Below are positions 7,623 to 13,709 of a DNA stretch of 15,164 nt, piece by piece. The number at the start of each line of letters is the position of its first letter. Within the stretch, counting starts at the first letter, position 1. The stretch is from positions 1 to 15,164 of the forward strand of contig JAVBRX010000166.1 of the NCBI GenBank assembly GCA_031547465.1. The letters run 5' to 3'. This DNA is from Hohaiivirga sp031547465 (lineage in GTDB: Bacteria > Pseudomonadota > Alphaproteobacteria > Rhizobiales > Beijerinckiaceae). Both the position numbers and the translations under genes were made by a program. The notes under the pieces are model-generated. The model made no database searches. It worked only from the letters and a program-made list of their open reading frames with translations, and was not told where the DNA came from.

Positions 7623-8455
7623 CGTGGTTCTCCTTCTATTTTCATTTGGTGGTCACGGTACAGGTCAAGAATGGCGGCAGCGGTTTCTTCGATCGAGCGG
7701 CGGCTGACATCAATTACCGGCCAGCCTTGGCGCGCGAACAGGCGGCGTGAGGCGAGCAGTTCCTCAGCCACCGCATCACGATCTGTATAGGTGGTGCCAT
7801 CCGCCGCATTGAGGCTGAGCAGGCGATTCTGCCGGATCTGCACGATACGATCAGGGCTGGCGATCAGGCCGACGATTAATGGATTTTTGGCCTGCAACAA
7901 TTCGTCAGGCGGTGGAATACCGGGAACGAGCGGAATATTGGCGGTCTTCAAACCACGATTGGCGATATAGATCGCCGTCGGCGTCTTCGATGTGCGACTG
8001 ACGCCGACCAGAATGATATCAGCCTGATCGAGACCAGCGGCGATCTGCCCGTCGTCATGCATCAGTGTGTAATTCACCGCGTCGATTCGCTGGAAATACT
8101 CGGCATTGAGAATATGTTGCGCTCCGGGACGGGTATGCGAAGCGGCGCCGAGATACGAATGCATGAGCTGATGCACGGGAGCCAATACCGACAGGCATGG
8201 CGCGCCAATCTTGCGGCAAGCGGCTTCCAGACGGTTCGCCAATTCATCGTCGACCAGAGTATAGAGAACGATGCCCGGATGGGCTTCGATGGATGCCACC
8301 GCTCGTTGTAATTGCGCATCCGAACGAACCAGAGAATAGACATGTTCAATGGCCATGATCGTTTCATATTGTGCCGTGACGGCGCGACCGACGGTAATCA
8401 GTGTTTCGCCGGTAGAATCGGAAACGAGATGGAGATGAAACTGGTTACGGTTCAT
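7619..8455 (-). CDS. ppsR: PEP synthase regulatory protein (bifunctional kinase/pyrophosphorylase, DUF299 family)
   Basis: The 278-residue protein starts FHLHLVSDSTGETL (residues 6-19), diagnostic of the family. Its P-loop-like motif GVSRTSKTPT is at 151-160, followed by the GIPPP segment near 189-193. Family knowledge: PpsR inactivates PEP synthase or pyruvate phosphate dikinase by ADP-dependent threonine phosphorylation and reactivates it by phosphate-dependent removal of that phosphate. No target gene is in the window. In alphaproteobacteria this gene (the RP001 homologue of Rickettsia) flanks the replication origin opposite hemE, which is exactly its position here. It is the first gene of the leftward operon, and its stop overlaps the maf start. 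Confidence 0.92.
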   Translation of the reverse strand: MNRNQFHLHLVSDSTGETLITVGRAVTAQYETIMAIEHVYSLVRSDAQLQRAVASIEAHPGIVLYTLVDDELANRLEAACRKIGAPCLSVLAPVHQLMHSYLGAASHTRPGAQHILNAEYFQRIDAVNYTLMHDDGQIAAGLDQADIILVGVSRTSKTPTAIYIANRGLKTANIPLVPGIPPPDELLQAKNPLIVGLIASPDRIVQIRQNRLLSLNAADGTTYTDRDAVAEELLASRRLFARQGWPVIDVSRRSIEETAAAILDLYRDHQMKIEGEPR

Positions 8456-8510
8456 GATGTCTCGCTTTGCTCACACTTGCCGGATTTGCAACGACTTTCG
8501 AGGCCGCAGG

Positions 8511-8535
8511 ATTGAAAAATGCCTTGTTTTTCAAT
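8511..8535. repeat. AT-rich 9-bp inverted repeat upstream of ppsR
   Basis: ATTGAAAAA and TTTTTCAAT form a perfect 9-bp inverted repeat around a 7-base loop. An overlapping outer pair, GGATTGAA (8509-8516) and TTCAATCC (8538-8545), could form an alternative stem. It lies 56 bases upstream of the ppsR start at the left edge of the proposed origin, so it would be in the ppsR leader or bind a dimeric protein. Confidence 0.6.
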
Positions 8536-8565
8536 TCTTCAATCCGGGTATAGAGCGTTGAGAGA

Positions 8566-8574
8566 TGTGGATAA
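8566..8574 (-). promoter_or_regulatory. Perfect-consensus DnaA box
   Basis: TTATCCACA read on the minus strand is a 9-of-9 match to the consensus DnaA box. It is the only exact copy in the ppsR-hemE spacer and would be the high-affinity anchor of the origin. Confidence 0.8.
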
Positions 8575-8741
8575 GATTAGGTCGGAAAGCTATCTCCGCC
8601 GAGAGGTGGTTGATAACCCGTTTTTTCATCAACAGGGCTAATGGCTGAGGATAGACTCAGAAAGCGTCATGGTTGATTCCGGGATGAGTGGGGATGAATG
8701 CCGGATGGATAATCCGGAAACGCTTTAACCACCTTTTCATA

Positions 8742-8756
8742 TTAAACTTTTATTAA
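8742..8756. promoter_or_regulatory. CtrA binding site (TTAA-N7-TTAA)
   Basis: The two TTAA half-sites at 8742-8745 and 8753-8756 are separated by exactly seven bases, the full CtrA consensus, and the second half continues as TTAACCAT. CtrA is the alphaproteobacterial cell-cycle response regulator that represses origin firing in Caulobacter. Its place inside the proposed origin and upstream of hemE fits both origin control and hemE regulation. Confidence 0.72.
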
Positions 8757-8907
8757 CCATGGCATGGTGAGCGACCCCTGAGATCAATCCGAAAAAAAGC
8801 TTGCAGAATGTGCATCATCTGTGGATGGTCTTGTCCGAATGCGTTTCACGGTCCAAGAGAAACAGCAAAGATTCAATATATAAATATATCTTTATTAAGA
8901 GGTACCC

Positions 8908-9945
8908 GTGACAGTTCCAACTTCCAAGGCAATTCTGTCGGTTCTTTCAGGGCAACCAGTCTGGCCACCGCCAATCTGGATCATGCGTCAGGCCGGACGG
9001 TATCTTCCAGAATACCGGCAAGTACGGGCAAGTGTGCCAACTTTTCTCGATCTGTGCTATCGCCCGGATCTTGCAGCGGAAGTGACGTTGCAGCCAATCA
9101 GACGTTTCGGTTTTGATGCAGCCATTCTGTTTTCCGATATTCTCGTCGTTCCTCATGCCCTTGGACAGGACGTAAAATTTACCGAAGGCGAAGGACCGAA
9201 GCTCGATCCGATCACCTCTATAGTCGATTTGACAAGACTTACCGACGAATTGCCTCTGGAACGCTTGAATCCGGTATTTGAAACCCTTGACCGGTTAAAA
9301 ACCGCCTTACCGAAGGAAACCACGCTTCTCGGTTTCTGTGGCGCACCATGGACAGTGGCAAGCTATATGATCGCTGGCAAGGGTACACCGGACCAAGCTC
9401 CTGCACGGCTTGTTGCTTATCGTGATCCGGATTTCATGCAGGCATTGATCAATCGACTTGTCGAAGCCTCATGCGCCTATCTTATCCGGCAGATTGATGC
9501 CGGCGCGGAAGCTGTGCAGATTTTTGAAAGTTTTGGAGCAGCGTTGCCGCCAGTTCTATTCGAACGATTATCGTTTGAACCATTGCAACGATTGACAGTG
9601 ATGCTCAAGGCGGCGCGACCTAAGGCAAAGACGATTGTTTTCGTACGTGGTGGCGCGGCGCATTTGCGACGTTTAGCCGAGAACGGTGTTGGCGATGCGC
9701 TTGCCATCGACTGGAGCGCCGATCTTTCCACAGTGTTGACGGAAATTCCGCAAACAATCGCAACCCAGGGCAATCTCGACCCGTTGGCGTTGGCCGCGGG
9801 CGGGCAGGCACTGGATAACGGTATAGATGCGGTATTGAAGACCGCGAAAGGCAGGCCGCATATTTTCAATCTCGGTCATGGCATCATTCCGCAAACGCCG
9901 ATCGAGAATGTTGAGCGGTTGATCCAGCGGGTCAGGAACGGTTAA
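8908..9945 (+). CDS. hemE: Uroporphyrinogen decarboxylase
   Basis: The 345-residue protein starts at GTG 8908, preceded by AAGAGG (8897-8902) at good spacing. The family signature MRQAGRYLPEYR is at 26-37 with the substrate-binding arginines, FSDILVVP carries the catalytic Asp77, and the second signature is GFCGAPWTVASYMIAGKG. The C-terminal HIFNLGHGI is also diagnostic. It decarboxylates the four acetate side chains of uroporphyrinogen III to give coproporphyrinogen III in haem synthesis, in the cytoplasm. Length matches the family (340-355). The gene is visibly more AT-rich than rho or mnmE. hemJ follows 9 bases later, so the two form an operon. Its promoter must lie within the proposed origin, where the CtrA site suggests cell-cycle control. 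Confidence 0.96.
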   Translation: MTVPTSKAILSVLSGQPVWPPPIWIMRQAGRYLPEYRQVRASVPTFLDLCYRPDLAAEVTLQPIRRFGFDAAILFSDILVVPHALGQDVKFTEGEGPKLDPITSIVDLTRLTDELPLERLNPVFETLDRLKTALPKETTLLGFCGAPWTVASYMIAGKGTPDQAPARLVAYRDPDFMQALINRLVEASCAYLIRQIDAGAEAVQIFESFGAALPPVLFERLSFEPLQRLTVMLKAARPKAKTIVFVRGGAAHLRRLAENGVGDALAIDWSADLSTVLTEIPQTIATQGNLDPLALAAGGQALDNGIDAVLKTAKGRPHIFNLGHGIIPQTPIENVERLIQRVRNG

Positions 9946-9954
9946 GGGGCGGGT

Positions 9955-10389
9955 ATGCTGGTCGATTACTATCTCTGGCTGAAGGCATTTCACATCATCG
10001 CCGTCATTTCGTGGATGGCGGGAATGCTCTATCTGCCGCGCCTGTTTGTCTATCATTGCGATGCGCCGAAAGGCTCGCCACAATCGGAAACCTTCAAGGT
10101 GATGGAGCGGCGTTTGTTGCGCTACATCACCAATCCGGCAATGGTGGTGTCATGGGTGCTTGGGCTGATTATTGCCTGGCAGATGGATTTCCTGATGTCC
10201 GGCTGGTTCCACGTCAAAGTACTGCTCGCCATTCTGCTGTCCGGTGTGCATGGACTGCTGGCGCGCTGGGTGCGGATGTTTGCGAACGATACCAACCGGT
10301 ATCCGGCCAAGGTCTTTCGTATCGTCAATGAAATTCCGACGCTGCTCATGATTGGCATCGTTATTTTCGTGGTGGTAAAGCCGTTCTGA
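9955..10389 (+). CDS. hemJ: Protoporphyrinogen IX oxidase, HemJ type
   Basis: This 144-residue membrane protein begins with helix LKAFHIIAVISWMAGMLYLPRLFVYH, the HemJ hallmark, with the conserved His at residue 13. Further hydrophobic helices are at about 58-76, 84-101 and 125-142, making four. Conserved RYITNPAM and VKVLLAILLSGVHG fit the family. HemJ oxidises protoporphyrinogen IX to protoporphyrin IX, the penultimate step of haem synthesis, in the inner membrane, and is the usual form where hemG and hemY are absent. It starts 9 bases after the hemE stop with a GGGG ribosome-binding motif, so it is coupled to hemE. No clear hairpin terminator follows it. Confidence 0.93.
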   Translation: MLVDYYLWLKAFHIIAVISWMAGMLYLPRLFVYHCDAPKGSPQSETFKVMERRLLRYITNPAMVVSWVLGLIIAWQMDFLMSGWFHVKVLLAILLSGVHGLLARWVRMFANDTNRYPAKVFRIVNEIPTLLMIGIVIFVVVKPF

Positions 10390-10745
10390 TTTTTGTTTGT
10401 TGCGTCTGGTGAAACGGTGTAAAATGATCCCTCGTCGGATCTGAAACAGCTAAAAACGTTTAGTCGATTCCAAAGACTCACGGGTTCCTGCTACGTTTCG
10501 CTTGTGATTCGTCGGGAAAGGCGATATTTACCCGGTCCTCTTTCCAAGAGAATCTCTCTTCAAGAGAATCCCCCTCATCAAGAGATGTGCAAGGCACCCG
10601 GCCTGACCGAACGAACGGCCTGCACTTTCCAAGTGCAACTCCTCGCCAACACATCTGCCGTCCTTTCTTTTGAACTTCGCCTCCCTTGCAGCTTCCGGTC
10701 GTTCGCCGGGACATTTTTCACTGACATTGCAAAGAGTACCTCCCG
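10390..10745 (+). promoter_or_regulatory. rho upstream region with two or three possible hairpins
   Basis: These 356 bases between hemJ and rho hold no recognisable gene. They contain AAGAGA-ATC-TCTCTT (10546-10560), a perfect 6-bp stem; TGCACTT-TCC-AAGTGCA (10621-10637), a perfect 7-bp stem; and a GGAAAG/CTTTCC pair (10515-10520 with 10540-10545). The 10-mer CAAGAGAATC occurs twice, at 10545-10554 and 10561-10570, with a third partial copy at 10577-10585. In several bacteria rho is controlled by Rho-dependent attenuation in a long leader, so this may be an autoregulatory leader. The structures are seen; the role is inferred. Confidence 0.5.
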
Positions 10746-12011
10746 ATGCGGGAAATCAAACTACAAGATCTGAAAATCAAATCGCCGACTGAATTACTCA
10801 CGTTTGCCGAAGAGCTGGAGGTTGAAAACGCCAGCACCATGCGCAAGCAGGAGTTGATGTTTGCCATTCTCAAGCAGCTTGCTTCGAAAGAGGTCGAAAT
10901 TATCGGCGCCGGAGTAGTCGAGGTGTTGCAGGATGGCTTCGGTTTTCTGCGTTCGCCCGACTCGAATTACCTCGCTGGGCCGGACGATATCTATATCTCG
11001 CCGTCGCAGATTCGCCGCCTTGGCCTGCGCACCGGCGACACGGTGGAAGGGCCGATACGCGGACCAAAGGAAGGCGAACGTTATTTCGCGCTTCTCAAGG
11101 TCAACACCATTAATTTCGAAGATCCGGAAAAGATCCGCCACAAGATCCATTTCGACAACCTGACGCCGCTGTTTCCAGACGAGCGGTTGCGGCTTGAAAT
11201 CGAAGATCCGACAAAGAAGGATTTCTCCTCGCGAGTGATCGATATCGTGTCGCCGATCGGCAAGGGCCAGCGCGCCCTGATCGTCGCGCCGCCGCGCACC
11301 GGTAAGACGGTGTTGTTGCAGAACATCGCCCGCTCGATCACCACTAACCATCCGGAATGTTATCTGATCGTGCTGCTGATCGAAGAGCGCCCGGACGAAG
11401 TCACCGACATGCAACGCTCTGTGAAGGGCGAGGTCGTATCCTCGACCTTCGACGAACCGGCGACACGCCACGTCCAGGTGGCGGAGATGGTGATCGAGAA
11501 GGCCAAGCGTCTGGTCGAACATGGTCGCGATGTAGTGATCCTGCTCGATTCGATCACCCGCTTGGGCCGCGCCTACAACACCGTCGTGCCGTCGTCCGGC
11601 AAGGTGCTGACCGGCGGTGTCGATGCCAACGCCCTGCAACGTCCGAAGCGGTTCTTCGGCGCGGCGCGCAATATCGAGGAAGGCGGCTCGCTGACCATCA
11701 TCGCCACGGCGCTGATCGATACCGGTTCGCGCATGGACGAAGTGATCTTCGAAGAGTTCAAGGGCACCGGCAACTCGGAAATCATCCTTGATCGCAAGGT
11801 GTCCGACAAGCGCACCTTCCCGGCCATCGACATCACCCGCTCCGGCACTCGTAAGGAAGAGCTGCTGGTGCCGTCGGATACGCTGAAGAAGATGTATGTG
11901 CTGCGCCGCATCCTCAACCCGATGGGCACAGTGGACGCCATCGAGTTCCTGCTCGACAAGCTGCGTCAGACCAAGACCAACGGCGATTTCTTCGAATCCA
12001 TGAATACCTGA
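10746..12011 (+). CDS. rho: Transcription termination factor Rho
   Basis: The 421-residue protein is a full-length Rho. The N-terminal helical bundle (LKIKSPTELLTFAEELEVENASTMRKQELMF) leads into the cold-shock-like primary RNA-binding domain GFGFLRS (64-70) with DDIYISPSQIRR (80-91). The ATPase domain has Walker A PPRTGKT at 182-188, Walker B VVILLD ending at Asp268, the Q-loop VPSSGKVL at 281-288 and the R-loop QRPKRFFGAARNIEEGG from 298. Rho is a ring-shaped hexameric RNA helicase that ends transcription of untranslated RNA. It has no extra N-terminal insertion of the kind seen in actinobacteria. The start has no strong ribosome-binding site, which may matter for its regulation. A hairpin terminator follows directly. 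Confidence 0.97.
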   Translation: MREIKLQDLKIKSPTELLTFAEELEVENASTMRKQELMFAILKQLASKEVEIIGAGVVEVLQDGFGFLRSPDSNYLAGPDDIYISPSQIRRLGLRTGDTVEGPIRGPKEGERYFALLKVNTINFEDPEKIRHKIHFDNLTPLFPDERLRLEIEDPTKKDFSSRVIDIVSPIGKGQRALIVAPPRTGKTVLLQNIARSITTNHPECYLIVLLIEERPDEVTDMQRSVKGEVVSSTFDEPATRHVQVAEMVIEKAKRLVEHGRDVVILLDSITRLGRAYNTVVPSSGKVLTGGVDANALQRPKRFFGAARNIEEGGSLTIIATALIDTGSRMDEVIFEEFKGTGNSEIILDRKVSDKRTFPAIDITRSGTRKEELLVPSDTLKKMYVLRRILNPMGTVDAIEFLLDKLRQTKTNGDFFESMNT

Positions 12012-12015
12012 TGAA

Positions 12016-12033
12016 GCGGGCTGCCCGGCCCGC
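12016..12033 (+). repeat. Short hairpin just after rho
   Basis: GCGGGC (12016-12021) pairs with GCCCGC (12028-12033) around a 6-base loop, four bases after the rho stop. It has no T tract and lies directly before the stronger terminator hairpin, so it may protect or help end the transcript. Confidence 0.4.
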
Positions 12034-12044
12034 CCGGTTTCGCG

Positions 12045-12082
12045 CCCGGCCTCCGGTAACGGAGTGCCGGGTGTTGTCTTTT
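12045..12082 (+). terminator. Intrinsic terminator downstream of rho
   Basis: CCCGGCCTCCG (12045-12055) pairs with CGGAG-T-GCCGGG (12060-12071) as an 11-bp stem with one bulged T and a GTAA loop. It is followed by TGTTGTCTTTT. This is a classic GC-rich hairpin plus T-rich tail, 33 bases after the rho stop. It suggests that mnmE has its own promoter in the following 80 bases. Confidence 0.78.
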
Positions 12083-12162
12083 CAGGGCAGTTGACAGGGT
12101 CTGTCCTGTCCCGGCAGGGTAAGCGATCAGTACAAGATGCTCTGCTTTGAACGGGAGCCAGA

Positions 12163-13494
12163 ATGATGACGGTTTCCTCCGACGACACGATTTTCGCTCC
12201 GGCGAGCGGTCATGGCCGGGCGGCGATCTGTGTCATCCGTATCAGCGGTAGGAAAAGTCGATTCATCCTCGAAACAATTGCCGCTCCGCTCGGCAATCCA
12301 CGCTCGCTGGTGTTTCGCCGCCTGCGTGATCCGCAAACCGGGGAGGTCCTCGATGAGGGGATGGCGGTGTGGTTTCCTGGCCCGAAAACTTTTACCGGCG
12401 AGGATCAGGCGGAACTGCATATCCATGGCGGGCTGGCAGTGCGTACTGGGGTGTTGAAGGCACTTGCCGCTGTTTCCGGCTGTCGCCCGGCCGAGCCGGG
12501 TGAGTTCACCCGCCGGGCGTTTCTCAACGGGCGAATGGATCTGTCGCAGGTCGAAGGTCTGGCGGATCTGATCGATTCGGAGACGGAACGGCAGCGCAAA
12601 CAGGCGCTCGGGCAACTGGGCGGGCGGTTGCGCGAGCAGATGGAGATCTGGCGCGACGGATTGTTGTCGGCACAGGCGCTGCTGGAAGCGGCGCTCGATT
12701 TTGCCGATGAGGGCGATGTACCGCAGACATTGGAGGCGGAAGCCAGGGGCATCGTCGCCAATCTGTTGCCAGCGATGGATGCTGCCCTGACTGACCGGCG
12801 CGGCGAACGGCTGCGCGACGGGTTGACGGTGGTGCTCGCCGGGCCGCCGAATGCCGGGAAATCCACCTTGCTCAATGCGCTGACAAAACGCGACGTGGCG
12901 ATTGTCTCGCCGGTTGCAGGAACGACGCGGGATATTATCGAGGTGCATTGCGACCTTGCCGGGCTGCCGGTGACGCTGGTCGATACGGCGGGTCTGCGTG
13001 ACAGCACCGATCCCATTGAGCAGGAAGGGGTGCTGCGGGCACGAGCACGAGCCGCGGCTGCCGATGTGGTGTTGTGGCTCATGGCTCCCGATGGGGCGGG
13101 GCCGAATGACGACCTTGCCGGCGAAATGCGGACGATTGTCGTTGCTACCATGGCCGATAAAAATGAAGGGTCGAAGCAACCTGCGGCGGATGTTTCTCTG
13201 TCGGCAAAAACCGGGTTCGGCATGGAGCGATTACTCGATCTCTTGAAAGAGAAAGCCGCTGAACTGCTCGGTGAAGCTGACAGCGTGTTGACGCGGGAGC
13301 GCCATCGTCAGTTGGTGGCGCAGGCCTGCAAGGCTTTGCAGTGTGGGTTGATGATGTTGGAGAACGGTGGATCGACCGAACTGGCGGCGGAGGATATTCG
13401 CCAAGCTGTCCGGGCCATCGGTGCGATTACCGGACGGATTGATGTCGAAGAAGTTCTGGATCGGCTGTTTTCATCGTTCTGCATCGGCAAATGA
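12163..13494 (+). CDS. mnmE: tRNA modification GTPase MnmE (TrmE)
   Basis: The 443-residue protein starts at ATG 12163 (or 12166) after GGGAG at 12153-12157. The N-terminal formyl-THF-binding domain begins DTIFAPASGHGRAAICVIRISG. The inserted G domain has G1 GPPNAGKST (227-235), G2 GTTRD (253-257), G3 DTAG (274-277) and G5 SAKTG. The G4 motif reads TMAD (329-332), where TKxD or NKxD is expected; see findings. The C-terminal FCIGK with Cys440 is intact. MnmE works with MnmG to add the carboxymethylaminomethyl group to U34 of certain tRNAs. mnmG follows after a 215-base spacer that contains parS. Confidence 0.95.
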   Translation: MMTVSSDDTIFAPASGHGRAAICVIRISGRKSRFILETIAAPLGNPRSLVFRRLRDPQTGEVLDEGMAVWFPGPKTFTGEDQAELHIHGGLAVRTGVLKALAAVSGCRPAEPGEFTRRAFLNGRMDLSQVEGLADLIDSETERQRKQALGQLGGRLREQMEIWRDGLLSAQALLEAALDFADEGDVPQTLEAEARGIVANLLPAMDAALTDRRGERLRDGLTVVLAGPPNAGKSTLLNALTKRDVAIVSPVAGTTRDIIEVHCDLAGLPVTLVDTAGLRDSTDPIEQEGVLRARARAAAADVVLWLMAPDGAGPNDDLAGEMRTIVVATMADKNEGSKQPAADVSLSAKTGFGMERLLDLLKEKAAELLGEADSVLTRERHRQLVAQACKALQCGLMMLENGGSTELAAEDIRQAVRAIGAITGRIDVEEVLDRLFSSFCIGK

Positions 13495-13534
13495 CAGGTA
13501 TGCGCGGTGTCGCGCGGTATGAAACCGGTCAGGG

Positions 13535-13550
13535 TGTTTCACGTGAAACA
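13535..13550. promoter_or_regulatory. parS: parS centromere site
   Basis: TGTTTCACGTGAAACA is a perfect 16-bp palindrome identical to the universal bacterial parS consensus. ParB binds it and spreads to form the partition complex that ParA segregates. It lies in the mnmE-mnmG spacer, about 4.6-5.1 kb from the proposed origin; parA and parB normally follow mnmG and rsmG in Rhizobiales, just outside this window. No second exact copy was seen in the window. Confidence 0.92.
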
Positions 13551-13552
13551 TC

Positions 13553-13567
13553 GCTAGAGCATGATGC
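13553..13567. repeat. Possible remnant of a dispersed Rhizobiales intergenic repeat
   Basis: CTAGAGCATGATGCG right after parS resembles the conserved end of a short dispersed palindromic repeat that I recall as frequent in Brucella and Rhizobium spacers. The rest of that repeat is not clearly preserved. The assignment is from memory and uncertain. Confidence 0.3.
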
Positions 13568-13709
13568 GTTATACGGAAGCGTTCCGGATGTTTGGAACAA
13601 TGCCCTCACCGCAAATGGTTCTTGTTTTTTGTCTTTGAAAAACCGGTTTTTTTCGGAAAGGCAGTTGTGATAAAGGGCAGGGCTTCAGTCAGGGATCGAG
13701 AGCCAGCGA

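Larger units (their letters stand above)
8456..8907. other. oriC: Probable chromosomal replication origin (oriC) between ppsR and hemE
   Basis: These 452 gene-free bases lie between divergent ppsR and hemE, the known origin position in Caulobacter and reported for several Rhizobiales. A perfect DnaA box (TGTGGATAA, minus orientation) is at 8566-8574. Weaker 7-of-9 matches in the same orientation are at 8608-8616, 8689-8697, 8704-8712 and 8820-8828. Also present are a CtrA-type site (8742-8756), three GANTC sites for CcrM methylation (8654-8658, 8675-8679, 8870-8874) and a 30-bp stretch at 8871-8900 with only three G/C, which could be the unwinding element. The promoters of hemE and ppsR must also be here. 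The sites are seen directly; origin function is inferred. Confidence 0.78.
13495..13709. other. mnmE-mnmG spacer with parS and a second palindrome
   Basis: Besides parS (13535-13550), this 215-base spacer has a 14-bp perfect palindrome AAAAACCGGTTTTT at 13638-13651 in an AT-rich setting and a small CGGAA-GCG-TTCCG hairpin at 13574-13586. No T-tailed GC-rich terminator is seen. mnmG is preceded by AGGG and GAGAG, possible ribosome-binding motifs. Confidence 0.5.

Noticed and set aside
8844..8851. GTTTCACG near hemE, half of a parS palindrome
   Set aside because: The second half does not match, so it is not a parS site.
10504..10773. An 89-codon plus-strand frame in the rho leader overlapping the rho start, considered as a leader peptide
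   Set aside because: It overlaps rho in another frame, has no clear ribosome-binding site and no similarity I recognise; the hairpins explain the region better.
10794..12188. A 464-codon open frame on the minus strand opposite rho
   Set aside because: It is longer than rho but is the mirror of a highly biased coding sequence, has no recognisable domain and overlaps an unmistakable rho gene end to end.
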